This document shows, in pieces, positions 1-8,618 of a DNA stretch of 64,000 nucleotides (its first letter is position 1; each line of letters opens with the position of its first letter). This DNA is from Terriglobia bacterium (lineage in GTDB: Bacteria > Acidobacteriota > Terriglobia > Bryobacterales > Bryobacteraceae). The translations under genes were made by a program, and so were the position numbers. The notes beneath the pieces were generated by a model. That model saw nothing but the letters and a program-made list of their open reading frames with translations, was not told where the DNA came from and did no database searches. The stretch is from positions 62,001 to 126,000 of the forward strand of contig JAJPHN010000016.1 in the NCBI GenBank assembly GCA_021325235.1. The letters run 5' to 3'.

Positions 1-41
1 TCGTCTCTCTCTCTTCTTTCTCTGCGGCCGCTCATCTCCAC

Positions 42-78
42 AAAAAGCAAAAGCCCCTGAACCTTGCGGGTCAGGGGC
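42..78 (-). terminator. Rho-independent terminator
   Basis: On the minus strand an 8-bp GC-rich stem (arms GCCCCTGA and TCAGGGGC) closes a 10-base loop and is followed by a T-rich run (TTTTGCTTTTTG). This is the classic intrinsic terminator layout. It would end the minus-strand transcript that carries the peroxiredoxin and winged-helix genes. Confidence 0.8.
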
Positions 79-107
79 CGTGGAAACCTTCGACGTTGAT
101 CGTCTCG

Positions 108-209
108 TCAGCTTCGCTTCACCTCCAACCCGCACGCAGGCGTACCCGTCGCGCACAGTATGTCGTTACTGTTCGCGAGCGCTCGCCGATATGTGAGTTG
201 GTGAAGCAT
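108..209 (-). CDS. Possible 33-residue peptide
   Basis: A short frame opens with ATG two bases after the stop of the upstream winged-helix gene (TGAACATG). An AGGAGAG stretch 8-10 bases ahead, inside the end of that gene, would serve as ribosome site, so it looks translationally coupled. The peptide begins MLHQLTYRRALAN, has two cysteines and no membrane segment. It ends before the intrinsic terminator. No family is recognised, and it could be chance sequence in a 3' untranslated region. Confidence 0.25.
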   Translation of the reverse strand: MLHQLTYRRALANSNDILCATGTPACGLEVKRS

Positions 210-211
210 GT

Positions 212-1117
212 TCACAACTCTCCTAACGTAACGCGATGCGGCAAAGTTTCGCAACTGCGTATTCGATCCATGCGGCATAGTACTGCTTCGGCTCTTTTTC
301 GAGCCGCGGCAGCAGCCCGTTCGAGCGCCTGCTGCAAAGCCGCCATCCGTTCTGCGCCGAACCGCTCGCGCCATTCCGCTTCCACCTCGCGTATCCACGC
401 TGCATGCCCCTCGCTCGCCGCCCGGCCTCTTGCGGTCAGCCGAAGAACATCCTCGCCCGTCAGAAATCCGTGCCGCCTGAGTGCCGCCACTGCCACGTTA
501 GCGCCGACCTCGCGCGCGGCTCGTCCCTCCGGCGGGATTCGCTGCAGCATACTGCCGTTCCAGGCCAGCGCCACCGGCGATCGCTGCTCGTACTCCATCG
601 CAAACGCTACCGCGGTCTGTGCCAGCAACGCTGTCATCGAAAGCTCGCACAGCGTATCGCCTGCAGCACGCGGCACTGCTCGCCAGTCCATACCGCTTCC
701 GCCCGTGATGCTGGCGTCCACCAGCCCGTAGTTCGCCGGATAATGCGGATGCTCAAGCGGCAATTGCGAAACAAATACTTCGAGCGCCGTCCGCAGCTGC
801 CTCGCATTCTCCGCGCCTGTCCGCTCGCACCAGTGCGCTTCTGCCTGCGCCTCCAGACGTCTCCAGCAGCGCGCGATTTCGGCTCCCGATTTTGTCAGCG
901 ATACGCGCCGGTCCCCCGTGATCCAGCCGCGCCGCAAAGCTGTCGCTAAACGCGTCCGCACCGCTCGCTTCGACAATCGCAGCAGCCGAGGCAAATCGCG
1001 CCGCTCGACACCGCGCTCCTCGATGACCCGCAGCAGATTGGCCCATTCGTCCAGCGACGGCATCCCCGCGTGTCCGGCTCCTTCGGCGATATAGGCGCGC
1101 TCCAATCCATCGAGCAC
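212..1117 (-). CDS. Tandem winged-helix (MarR-like) protein
   Basis: This 301-residue soluble protein reads as two winged-helix halves. The first, about residues 20-100, ends in a wing-like segment (RRGWITGDRRVSLTKSGAE). The second, about residues 190-290, repeats the pattern (AALRRHGFLTGEDVLRLTARG) and is followed by a charged helix. Both halves resemble the MarR fold, so a DNA-binding or derived regulatory role is inferred. No ligand-binding domain or membrane segment is visible. The start is GTG with a G-rich run just ahead. It lies 48 bases downstream of the peroxiredoxin gene on the same strand and probably shares its transcript. The target is unknown. Confidence 0.6.
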   Translation of the reverse strand: MLDGLERAYIAEGAGHAGMPSLDEWANLLRVIEERGVERRDLPRLLRLSKRAVRTRLATALRRGWITGDRRVSLTKSGAEIARCWRRLEAQAEAHWCERTGAENARQLRTALEVFVSQLPLEHPHYPANYGLVDASITGGSGMDWRAVPRAAGDTLCELSMTALLAQTAVAFAMEYEQRSPVALAWNGSMLQRIPPEGRAAREVGANVAVAALRRHGFLTGEDVLRLTARGRAASEGHAAWIREVEAEWRERFGAERMAALQQALERAAAAARKRAEAVLCRMDRIRSCETLPHRVTLGEL

Positions 1118-1165
1118 ACGCCCCCAGCGGTTGAATCAGCGTCGTGCTCTCGCGCAAACCGCGCT

Positions 1166-1741
1166 CTATCGCAGGCTGTGCTGTTCGAGCCAACGGATCA
1201 CTTCTTCCGCGCTGCGATCCGGCGGAAAGACGGGATAGAAGACGTGTTCCACACGTCCCTCGCGCAGCACCAAAGTCAGCCGCTTCAGCAGCCGCACGCC
1301 TTCCACCGCGAACGTCGGCAGACGAAGCGCATCAGTCAACCGAAACTGCTCGTCGCTCAGCACCTCAAACGGCAGATGCAGCCGCGCCGCCATCTCCTGC
1401 TGATACGCAGTCGATTGCGTGCTGAGTCCGAAAACCTCCGCGCCCAGTTCCGTCAGCTCGGCATGATGGTCGCGAAATCCGCAGCTCTGGGGCGTGCATC
1501 CGCGCGCGCCCGGAATCAGATCCCAGCCTTCCGGCAGCGCTTTGCCGGGCACCCCGGTCATCGGATAACAATACACAACCGTACGCGGCGCCTCACGCTT
1601 GGAAAGATCAATCGGCCGTCCGCCTGTCGAGCCAAGCGCAATCCTCGGAACCGCCATCCCGCGCAGATGATCCGCCGCGCCATCGTCCACCGGCCGTGGC
1701 AAATTGTCAGGTAAAGGGAAATCGTGAGCGTTCGGAGCCAT
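1166..1741 (-). CDS. Bcp/PrxQ-like peroxiredoxin
   Basis: A 191-residue thioredoxin-fold peroxidase. The diagnostic motif is GARGCTPQSCGFRD, with cysteines at about residues 82 and 87. In Bcp/PrxQ enzymes the first is the peroxidatic cysteine and the second, five residues on, the resolving one. Such proteins reduce hydrogen peroxide and organic peroxides using thioredoxin. No signal peptide is seen, so it is cytoplasmic. It is longer than E. coli Bcp (156 residues), with an extra N-terminal segment of about 30 residues. It lies just downstream of tRNA-Thr and upstream of a winged-helix gene that might regulate it (inference). Confidence 0.85.
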   Translation of the reverse strand: MAPNAHDFPLPDNLPRPVDDGAADHLRGMAVPRIALGSTGGRPIDLSKREAPRTVVYCYPMTGVPGKALPEGWDLIPGARGCTPQSCGFRDHHAELTELGAEVFGLSTQSTAYQQEMAARLHLPFEVLSDEQFRLTDALRLPTFAVEGVRLLKRLTLVLREGRVEHVFYPVFPPDRSAEEVIRWLEQHSLR

Positions 1742-1777
1742 GCATCCCAGCCATGCACGGCTCGATCAAAAAGAAAA

Positions 1778-1853
1778 TGGAGCCGGCAGAGGGACTTGAA
1801 CCCCCGACCCGCAGTTTACAAAACTGCCGCTCTGCCAACTGAGCTATGCCGGC
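1778..1853 (-). tRNA. tRNA-Thr(TGT)
   Basis: The minus strand folds into a complete cloverleaf. The acceptor stem is GCCGGCA/TGCCGGC, the D arm contains AGTTGGCAGAGC, the anticodon stem GCAGT/ACTGC encloses the loop TTTGTAA (anticodon TGT), and the T arm has GGTTCAAGTCC. CCA is encoded after discriminator T. It reads ACA-type threonine codons. A T-rich stretch follows before the peroxiredoxin start. Confidence 0.95.
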
Positions 1854-1959
1854 CCTTGCCGAGTATTTTACATCGCTCTTCGTCCTTCACCGGATGCTGT
1901 ACGCCCGCTGACGTATAGTATGGGAAGGCTTATAAAGAAATGAGGGAGAGGTATCAACC

Positions 1960-3174
1960 ATGATGCTCGCCAAGTTGCGAAAGCTGACCTTCAGCAGTGC
2001 TTTCGTCCTGCTCGCCGCCGCGAGCGCTTTCGCTCAGACCGCGACATTGCAGGGTGACGTCAAGGATCAGAACGGCCAGCCCGTTAAGGGCGCGGTGATC
2101 GACCTGACGCGCACCGATATCAAAGGTCATTACACCGTCAAATCCGATAAGAAAGGCCACTGGCTCTACACCGGCCTTCCGGGCGCCAGCACCTTCGACA
2201 TCACCTGTATGGTCGACGGCAAGCCCGTGGATCAGGTGAAAGGTGTCAAGGCGAATTACGGCGACGATAATCCGCCCATCAATTTCAATACCGGCCGTAT
2301 GGCCGCGGCCGCTGCTGCTCAGGCTCAGGCCAATCAGACCGGCCAGGCTTCCACCGAGCAGGAACGCGGCATGAGCAAGGAGCAGAAGGAGCAGTACGAG
2401 CAGGCGCTCAAGAAGAACTCCGAAGCCATCAAGAAGAACAAAGAGCTGAACGACACCTATAACGCCGGCCGCGCTTCGCTCACGGCTGCTGCCGCCGATA
2501 CCGATCCCGCCAAGAAGAAAGCGGATTATCAGGCCGCGATCGACAAATTCAACGCCGCCAATCAGCTCGATGCCAACCAGGTCGCTATCTGGACCAGCCT
2601 CGGCGAAGCCTATGAAGGCCTCGGCAAAGCGTCCACTGGCGATGACCGCACCAAGGCTCTCGATCAGGCCGCCGACGCCTACAAGCACAGCCTGACCGTC
2701 ACCACCAAGGAACCGCAGTCGCCGCAGAATCAGGCCGCCGTCTACAACCAGCTCGGCAACATCTACGGCATGGAGAAGAAGATGCCCGAGGCCGAGGAGG
2801 CGCTCAATAAAGCCGCCCAGCTCGATCCGGCCATGGCCGCCAAAGCCAACTTCAACATGGGCGCCAATCTGGTCAATGGCGGGCAGCCCGACAAAGCCGC
2901 TGAATTTTTCAAGAAGGCCACCGACGCCGATCCCAACTACGCCGAAGCCTGGTATCAGTACGGCAGCCTGCTCATGATGCAGGGCAAGGTCGATCCGAAG
3001 ACCGGCCAGCAGACCTATCCGCCCGATACCGCCACCGCGCTCAAGAAGTATCTCGATCTGCAGCCCAACGGCCCGCATGCCCAGGAAGCCAGCGCCATGC
3101 TGCAGGCTCTTGGTGAGAAGGTGCAGACCAACGTCACCGTACCCGGCGCTTCTACCAAGAAGAAAAAGCCATAA
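1960..3174 (+). CDS. Secreted carboxypeptidase-regulatory/TPR protein
   Basis: A 404-residue protein with a Sec signal peptide (hydrophobic FVLLAAASAFAQ). A carboxypeptidase-regulatory-like beta-sandwich follows at about residues 27-110 (TLQGDVKDQNGQPVKGAVI). Then comes an Ala/Gln-rich linker, a charged coiled-coil region (about 130-165), and TPR repeats to about residue 385. The tail is lysine-rich (STKKKKP). This domain pairing is common in Acidobacteriota envelopes. It is probably a periplasmic scaffold, with unknown partners. A strong purine-rich site (GAGGGAGAGG) sits about 8 bases before the first of two adjacent ATG codons. Confidence 0.8.
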   Translation: MMLAKLRKLTFSSAFVLLAAASAFAQTATLQGDVKDQNGQPVKGAVIDLTRTDIKGHYTVKSDKKGHWLYTGLPGASTFDITCMVDGKPVDQVKGVKANYGDDNPPINFNTGRMAAAAAAQAQANQTGQASTEQERGMSKEQKEQYEQALKKNSEAIKKNKELNDTYNAGRASLTAAAADTDPAKKKADYQAAIDKFNAANQLDANQVAIWTSLGEAYEGLGKASTGDDRTKALDQAADAYKHSLTVTTKEPQSPQNQAAVYNQLGNIYGMEKKMPEAEEALNKAAQLDPAMAAKANFNMGANLVNGGQPDKAAEFFKKATDADPNYAEAWYQYGSLLMMQGKVDPKTGQQTYPPDTATALKKYLDLQPNGPHAQEASAMLQALGEKVQTNVTVPGASTKKKKP

Positions 3175-3199
3175 TTGAAGTAGGAACGTCTAACATCAC

Positions 3200-3235
3200 G
3201 GAGCTTGAGCGCAGTTCCTCCCTGCGCTCGGCTCC
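3200..3235. terminator. Intergenic hairpin after the TPR gene
   Basis: An inverted repeat with a perfect 8-bp inner stem (GAGCGCAG/CTGCGCTC, loop TTCCTCC) and an outer GGAGC/GCTCC pairing. It has no T-run, so it may be an imperfect terminator or processing hairpin. Alternatively it could limit read-through into the YHS gene, whose start lies 9 bases beyond. Confidence 0.45.
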
Positions 3236-3244
3236 TCAATTCCA

Positions 3245-3550
3245 ATGGGCGAGCTCATCCGGCCAGTTCTCGAACTCCTGCTCATCATCGCGGTGGTGCT
3301 CGTGGCCCGTTCCGTGCTCACCAGCATTTTGCGCAGCTTCGCCCGTGCCGCTTCTCAATCCTTCGGAACTGCCGCGCCGCGCACTTCTTCTGCTGCACCG
3401 CCCACCGCTGCCGGCGGCGATCTGCACAAGGACCCGGTCTGCGGCACCTATGTCGCCGAAGGCGCCGCGCTCAAGCGTCAATCAAACGGCCAGACGTTCT
3501 ACTACTGCTCCCAGGCCTGCTACGAAAAGCATTCTCTTGTCGCTCACTAA
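3245..3550 (+). CDS. Membrane-anchored YHS-domain protein
   Basis: A 101-residue protein. One N-terminal transmembrane helix (about residues 5-30) is followed by a Ser/Ala/Pro linker and a C-terminal YHS/TRASH-like domain. The latter has DPVCGTYV and a second cysteine pair in FYYCSQACYEKH. In such domains the cysteines bind metal ions, often copper or zinc. Metal sensing or delivery at the membrane is therefore plausible but not shown by context. It is followed after 6 bases by the DUF423 gene, suggesting co-transcription. The ribosome site is weak. Confidence 0.7.
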   Translation: MGELIRPVLELLLIIAVVLVARSVLTSILRSFARAASQSFGTAAPRTSSAAPPTAAGGDLHKDPVCGTYVAEGAALKRQSNGQTFYYCSQACYEKHSLVAH

Positions 3551-3556
3551 TTCGAA

Positions 3557-3934
3557 ATGAACTGGCTCGCAACCGGCGCTCTGCTAATGGCTCTGGGCGT
3601 CGCGCTCGGTGCCTTTGGCGCGCACGGTCTGCGCGATCGGCTCGATGCCTATTCGCTCTCCATCTACGAGAAGGCCGTCTTCTATCACTTTCTCCACGCG
3701 CTCGGCCTGTTGATCATTGCGCTGCTCGCGCGCGCCAGCGCCATTACGCCGCGCGTGGCCGATCAGGTCGGCTGGCTGTTGCTGGTCGGAATCATTCTTT
3801 TTTCGGGCAGCCTCTATGCGCTGGCGATCTCGGGCATTCGCGTCCTGGGCGCCATCACGCCGCTCGGCGGTCTCTCGTTCATCGCCGCCTGGCTGTTGCT
3901 CGCCTACTATGCCTTCCGCGCGCGCGCTTTGTGA
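3557..3934 (+). CDS. DUF423 (YgdD-type) membrane protein
   Basis: A 125-residue protein with four predicted membrane helices. It carries the family's opening pattern (ALGVALGAFGAHGLRDRL) and the later conserved ITPLGG stretch. DUF423 proteins are small inner-membrane proteins of unknown function, and the length is normal. Its 3' end overlaps the convergent rsmG gene by 28 bases. Confidence 0.85.
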   Translation: MNWLATGALLMALGVALGAFGAHGLRDRLDAYSLSIYEKAVFYHFLHALGLLIIALLARASAITPRVADQVGWLLLVGIILFSGSLYALAISGIRVLGAITPLGGLSFIAAWLLLAYYAFRARAL

Positions 3935-4554
3935 CCCGCCACTGCTACCAGCGTCCGTACCCCGAAATTCTCCGGTAATTCGTAGCGCTCAATGACCTGC
4001 GCCTCCACCCGGTCGCCATGCAGCGCGCTGAACTCCGCCTCCGCGTCCGGCCCCTTGTAGAGCAGCAGCCGCATCCCGCGATCCAGTGATTTGCGAAACG
4101 TCTCCACCACGCGTTCGAGCGGCGCCACCGCGCGCGCTGTGATCACCTCCGGCTTTTCTAACAGCGCGACCGACTCCGCCCGCTCCGCCGCTACTTCCAC
4201 ATTGCGCAGCCCCAGCGCCTCCACCGCGCTCTCCACAAACCGCGCTTTCTTCTGAATCGATTCGGCCAGCGTGAAATGCACCTCCGGCAGCGCAATCGCC
4301 AGTGGTATGCCCGGGAATCCCGCCCCCGTGCCCGCATCGAGCACTCGCCGCGCCTGCACAAAATGCCGCCACGGCCAGAGCGAATCCGCCACATGCTTGA
4401 TAGCCGCTTCCTTCGGCGTCGCGATCCGCGTCAGGTTCATGTACTCGTTCGCCTGCGCCACCAGCTCCAGATGTTTCGCCGCTTTCTCGATCACGCTCTC
4501 CCGTTGCGGCACGTCTTCGGGGAGCGCCCGTGCAAGTTCCTCTGCAAAACTCAC
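3907..4554 (-). CDS. rsmG: 16S rRNA m7G527 methyltransferase RsmG
   Basis: A Rossmann methyltransferase that makes N7-methylguanosine at position 527 of 16S rRNA. The visible markers are the YMNLTRI segment, the SAM-binding loop LDAGTGAGFPGIPLAI and the later ARAVAPLERVV region. The chosen GTG start gives 215 residues, the normal length, and MSFAEELARAL at the N-terminus. An upstream TTG at 4593 in the same frame would add 13 residues and overlap the ychF start. The gene is divergent from ychF. rsmG is often near the replication origin, which bears on the skew change near 10 kb. Confidence 0.92.
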   Translation of the reverse strand: MSFAEELARALPEDVPQRESVIEKAAKHLELVAQANEYMNLTRIATPKEAAIKHVADSLWPWRHFVQARRVLDAGTGAGFPGIPLAIALPEVHFTLAESIQKKARFVESAVEALGLRNVEVAAERAESVALLEKPEVITARAVAPLERVVETFRKSLDRGMRLLLYKGPDAEAEFSALHGDRVEAQVIERYELPENFGVRTLVAVAGHKARARKA

Positions 4555-4592
4555 CTTTTCATCTTCATACGCGAAGATGAGGAAGTACCTCA

Positions 4593-5696
4593 ATGCTCAG
4601 AGCAGGAATCGTCGGCTTACCCAACGTCGGCAAAAGCACCCTTTTCAACGCCGTCACCCAGACGCGCAAAGCCATGGCGGCCAATTACCGCTTCTGCACC
4701 ATCGATCCCAATACCGGCGTCGTCACCGTGCCCGATGAGCGCCTCGATGTGCTCGCCAAAATGAGCCACTCGCAGAAGATCGTTCCCGCTGTCTTCGAGT
4801 TCGTCGACATCGCCGGGCTCGTCAAAGGCGCGAGCCAGGGCGAAGGTCTTGGCAATCAGTTTCTCGGGCATATCCGCGAAGTCGACGCCATCATTCAGGT
4901 AGTCCGCTGTTTCGAAGATTCCAACATTGAGCACGTCATGGATTCGGTCGATCCGGTGCGCGATATCGAAATCATCAACACCGAGCTGGTGCTCGCCGAT
5001 CTCGAATCGGTTGAGAAGCGCAAAGCGCGCCAGCAGAAAGCGGCCAAGAGCGGCGACAAAAAAGCCATCGCCGAAGTCGAGCTGCTCGAAAAGCTCGAAG
5101 CACATCTGAACAGCGGCAAGACGGTCGTCACGCTCGACCTCACGCCGGAAGAGAAAGCGGCTGTGCGCCTGTTTTTCCTGCTCACCGCCAAGCCCACGCT
5201 GTTTGCCTGCAACGTGGCTGAGGGTGATCTCGCACATGCCGACGATAATCCCTTTGTCCGCGCCGTACGTGCTTACGTCAAGGAGCATCACGATACCGGC
5301 GCGGTCGTCGTTTCGGCCGAAATCGAATCCGAGCTCGTCACGCTATCTCCGGAAGAGCGCGCCGAATATCTGCAAGGCTTAGGCGTCAGCGATACCGGCG
5401 CCAGCCAGCTCATTCGCGAAGCGTATCATCTGCTAGGCCTGCGCACCTACCTGACCACCGGCGAAAAGGAAACGCGCGCCTGGACCATTCACGCTGGCGA
5501 CAAAGCGCCGCAAGCCGCCGGCGTCATTCACTCCGATTTCGAAAAGGCCTTCATCTCTGCCGAGACCGTTTCCTACAACGATCTCGTAGAAGCCGGCTCG
5601 TTCGCCCGAGCCCGCGAATTAGGCAAGCTCCGCACGGAAGGCAAAGAGTATGTCGTCCAGGACGGCGACGTCATCGAGTTCAAGACCTACGTCTAA
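4593..5696 (+). CDS. ychF: Redox-regulated ATPase YchF (Obg family)
   Basis: A 367-residue universal P-loop protein. It has the G1 motif GLPNVGKST, the G3 motif DIAGLVKGA, and CNVAEGD in place of the GTPase NKxD, which explains YchF's preference for ATP. A coiled-coil insert lies at about residues 130-175 and a TGS domain at the C-terminus ([13 protein letters not shown]). YchF binds ribosomes and is implicated in stress responses. The length is typical and the start overlaps no other gene if rsmG begins at its GTG. Confidence 0.95.
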   Translation: MLRAGIVGLPNVGKSTLFNAVTQTRKAMAANYRFCTIDPNTGVVTVPDERLDVLAKMSHSQKIVPAVFEFVDIAGLVKGASQGEGLGNQFLGHIREVDAIIQVVRCFEDSNIEHVMDSVDPVRDIEIINTELVLADLESVEKRKARQQKAAKSGDKKAIAEVELLEKLEAHLNSGKTVVTLDLTPEEKAAVRLFFLLTAKPTLFACNVAEGDLAHADDNPFVRAVRAYVKEHHDTGAVVVSAEIESELVTLSPEERAEYLQGLGVSDTGASQLIREAYHLLGLRTYLTTGEKETRAWTIHAGDKAPQAAGVIHSDFEKAFISAETVSYNDLVEAGSFARARELGKLRTEGKEYVVQDGDVIEFKTYV

Positions 5697-5711
5697 CTGC
5701 AGCGACAACAT

Positions 5712-6494
5712 TCAGCCAGGAACCCGCCCCACTACCGCTTTCAGCGCAAGAATCTGCCGCTCCAGTGTGGTCTCGACCCATTCCGCATAGACTCGTTGCG
5801 CCTGGCGTAACTCCGTTTCTTCACAAAACCTGGACGCCGCCAGAGGCTCGGCGAGATTATCGAGCGAATCCACCCACAAGCGCGAGCGGATCGCGAAATC
5901 GGGCTCTCCGCGAATGCTGATTTCGTCCTGATCGATCGCGCGGATCTCTTCAAGCCCGATCTCTTCGAACAAGTCCGGCAGATGATCCGCCATTTCGTTG
6001 TCCCAGCCGTTCGCCTCGCGCCAGCGCAGGAACGCATCGTACACGCGCATGAATTCCTGGGGCGGCTCGGGTTCGCAACCATTCCGGCGATGGCTGTAGT
6101 CGAGCACCACCAACCATCCGCCCCGCCTGCAGACGGCGGCCATGTGGCGCAACGCATCTTCCGGCCGCGCGATCCATTGCAGCGTGCGGGCTGCGGTTAC
6201 GATGTCGAATTGCTCAACGCTTTGCCAGAGCGAGATGTCGCCAGCCACGAATTGCAGATTCTTCCGCGAAAGCTCGCTGCGGGCCTGCTCGATCAGCATC
6301 TCGTCGCGGTCGAGTCCGACGACTCTGCCCGTTGTGCCAACCGCGCGTGCGATGCCGATCGTAATCGCTCCCGTTCCGCAACCGCAATCCAGCACCGACA
6401 TCCCCGGCCGCAGCATCTCGCCCAGCACGCGATGATCGTGCTCGAGCGTGCGCCGGTTCAGTATTTGCGTGCTCGAACGATGCGATTCGCTCAC
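5712..6494 (-). CDS. SAM-dependent methyltransferase (class I)
   Basis: A 260-residue protein. The SAM-binding motif is VLDCGCGTGAITIGIARAVG, with a following acidic residue (VVGLDRDEMLIEQA) and a typical FDIVTAARTLQWI motif. It resembles UbiE/Ubie-like small-molecule methyltransferases, and the substrate is unknown. The start is assigned to a GTG that overlaps the kinase stop in the sequence GTGA, giving translational coupling. A longer frame exists but would lie inside the kinase gene and reads as non-protein. It is the last gene of a unit with the histidine kinase and phosphatase. Confidence 0.85.
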   Translation of the reverse strand: MSESHRSSTQILNRRTLEHDHRVLGEMLRPGMSVLDCGCGTGAITIGIARAVGTTGRVVGLDRDEMLIEQARSELSRKNLQFVAGDISLWQSVEQFDIVTAARTLQWIARPEDALRHMAAVCRRGGWLVVLDYSHRRNGCEPEPPQEFMRVYDAFLRWREANGWDNEMADHLPDLFEEIGLEEIRAIDQDEISIRGEPDFAIRSRLWVDSLDNLAEPLAASRFCEETELRQAQRVYAEWVETTLERQILALKAVVGRVPG

Positions 6495-7990
6495 GAATGC
6501 GGCGTTTCCGAGCCCGGCAGCGAGAAGTGAAACGTCGATCCCTGGCCCACCTGCGACTCCACCCAGATCTTCCCGCCCGCCCGCGTCACAATCTTGCGGC
6601 AGGTCGCAAGCCCGATGCCGCTGCCCGCGATCTTGGCGCTGTGGCGCCGCTGCATCGGATGAAAAATCCGCTCCTGCCACTCGGGTTCGATGCCCATGCC
6701 GTTATCGCGCACGCTCACGATCCACATATTCCCGTTGCGCTGCGCGTCGATTGCAATCTCGGGCCTCACTCCCTCGCGCCGGTACTTGATCGCGTTCGAA
6801 ATCAGATTCTGAAACAGGCGCGCGAGCGGCTGCACTTCGATGAACAATTCCGGCAAAGGCCCGCGCTCGATCTCCGCTTCGGATTGATTGATGTCCCGGC
6901 GCAGGTTTTCGAGCGCAATATCCAGCGCCCGATCCGCGCTCACCGCCTCCGATGCTCCAATCCGCTCTTTCCCCACCAGCGCATGCGCCAGGATCGCCTC
7001 GACCAGGTCCATCATGCGCTCGAGCCCCACCGAAATCTGCTGTAGTATCTTCTTCCCGTCGGCATCAAGCGTTGCCGCGTGCCGCGACGCCAGCAGCTCC
7101 ACCAGCCAGCGCGTGCTCGTAATCGGCGCGCTCAGATCGTGCGATGCAATGCGCGCAAATTCTTCCAGCTCCGCATTCGATCGCTCCAGTTCCAGCGCCA
7201 TGCTGCGCAGCTGAGCGGTCGTCGTCTCGCGTTCCCGCTGCATGCTCACCAGCGAGGTAATGTCCGTGTGCGTTGCGATGATGGTCGGCGGCGTGCCGTC
7301 CCCATCTTTAAACAGAACCCAGTAGGCCGCGACATTCACCGTCGTTCCGTCTTTGCGCTTCTGTTGCAGTTCTCCCTGCCACGTTTCGCTCTTGATCAGC
7401 TGTCCCCGGATCACTTGGAGCGACACCGGGTAGACCGTCTCGAGCAACTCGTCGGCCGGTTTCCCGAGCATCTCCTGTGCGCTCCAGCCGTAAACTCGCT
7501 CGCAGCCGTACGTCCAGTGCTCGATCAGTCCGTCCCAGTCGACCACGTAAATTACCGACTGCTCGAGCGTGCGCATCAGCGTCTTGCGATCGTCTTCGGT
7601 CTGCTTGCGCTGCGTGACATCGTGAAACATCTTGCCGAAGCCGAGCAATTCTCCGGTCGCCGTATCGCGCAGCGGAAGGCAAATGCCTTCCACAAAAACC
7701 GGCCGGCCCTGCCGCGTGATCATCCAGTTCGTATCCGGCGCGCGTCCTGTTTCGGCCGCCGTCTGCAGTTCACGCCGCAGCCGCCCCTGCAGCCGGTCCG
7801 GCAGCGGAAACAAAATATCCGCGCAGCGCCCGACAAATTCCTCGCGCTCATAGCCGAGCAGCGTCTTCACCGCCGGATGCCAGGAGCGCAGGTTTCCTTC
7901 CGTGTCGAGCAGCAGAACGACGTAATCCGTCAGCTGCGAAACCAGCAGATCTAACAGGTGTTCTCTGCTCGCTAGATTCTCGTCGGCCAT
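6491..7990 (-). CDS. PAS-PAS sensor histidine kinase
   Basis: A 499-residue soluble kinase. Two PAS domains (about 15-130 and 140-255) are followed by a HisKA domain with the phospho-acceptor in FARIASHDLSAPI. A HATPase domain follows, with N-box LFQNLISNAIKYR, G1 RDNGMGIE and G2 GSGIGLATCRKIV. The catalytic half resembles phytochrome-type kinases. No membrane segment is present, so it senses a cytoplasmic or redox signal. No response regulator is adjacent. It lies 12 bases downstream of the phosphatase gene and overlaps the methyltransferase start. Confidence 0.93.
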   Translation of the reverse strand: MADENLASREHLLDLLVSQLTDYVVLLLDTEGNLRSWHPAVKTLLGYEREEFVGRCADILFPLPDRLQGRLRRELQTAAETGRAPDTNWMITRQGRPVFVEGICLPLRDTATGELLGFGKMFHDVTQRKQTEDDRKTLMRTLEQSVIYVVDWDGLIEHWTYGCERVYGWSAQEMLGKPADELLETVYPVSLQVIRGQLIKSETWQGELQQKRKDGTTVNVAAYWVLFKDGDGTPPTIIATHTDITSLVSMQRERETTTAQLRSMALELERSNAELEEFARIASHDLSAPITSTRWLVELLASRHAATLDADGKKILQQISVGLERMMDLVEAILAHALVGKERIGASEAVSADRALDIALENLRRDINQSEAEIERGPLPELFIEVQPLARLFQNLISNAIKYRREGVRPEIAIDAQRNGNMWIVSVRDNGMGIEPEWQERIFHPMQRRHSAKIAGSGIGLATCRKIVTRAGGKIWVESQVGQGSTFHFSLPGSETPHS

Positions 7991-8002
7991 GCAGACAATA
8001 CT

Positions 8003-8596
8003 TCAGTAACTGTAATTCATTCGCCTCAGCACCGGATAGTGATCGCCCAGCACAAACTCGGTCAGCGACGCGGGTGCAATCTCCAGCCGGTGAATGTCAT
8101 CGATTCCCATCCCGAGCAGCAGCAGAATCAGGCCGCGAATCACATCCCCGTGCGTCACAAACGCCGCGGTGGAAACGGTCGGCGCCTCGATATACTCACT
8201 CACGCACTCCCACGCCCTCGCCTGCACCTCGAGCATCGATTCGCCGCCCGGAGGCGAACAAAGCGAGCGCCGCCGGTTGAAATTTTTCCAGTCCTGATCC
8301 TTTCCTAACTCTTCAAACGATCGCCCCAGCCAGCTGCCGACGTCAATCTCGCTAATCTTCTCGTCGATGCGTATTTCGCAGCCAAGCGCTTCTCCGATCG
8401 GCCGCGCGGTCTCGAGAGCGCGTTCCATCGGGCTTGAAATCAGCGCGTCGATGGTGTAGTCGCGCGCCAATCCCGCCGCCAACCGGCGAGCCTGTTCTTC
8501 TCCCGCCGCATTCAGACGCACCCCCGGCATCCGCCCATATAGCACACGGCCCATCAGATCGGTGCTTCCATGCCGGATGAGTAGAATACGATTCAT
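8003..8596 (-). CDS. Histidine phosphatase (phosphoglycerate mutase-like)
   Basis: A 197-residue enzyme of the histidine phosphatase superfamily. It has the catalytic LIRHGSTD near the N-terminus, SSPMERALETA, the acidic EIDVGSW segment and the second catalytic histidine in FVTHGDVIRG. Family members dephosphorylate small metabolites, and the substrate here is not deducible. The start is the ATG immediately before NRILLIRHG. A longer in-frame extension would run through the start of the divergent methyltransferase. It is first in the unit with the histidine kinase. Confidence 0.88.
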   Translation of the reverse strand: MNRILLIRHGSTDLMGRVLYGRMPGVRLNAAGEEQARRLAAGLARDYTIDALISSPMERALETARPIGEALGCEIRIDEKISEIDVGSWLGRSFEELGKDQDWKNFNRRRSLCSPPGGESMLEVQARAWECVSEYIEAPTVSTAAFVTHGDVIRGLILLLLGMGIDDIHRLEIAPASLTEFVLGDHYPVLRRMNYSY

Positions 8597-8618
8597 AACG
8601 CGCGAAAGGGGAGCGAAT

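Noticed and set aside
1954-3078. 374-codon open frame on the minus strand opposite the TPR protein gene
   Set aside because: It is Gly/Leu-rich shadow of the plus-strand gene, which has a signal peptide, domains and a strong ribosome site.
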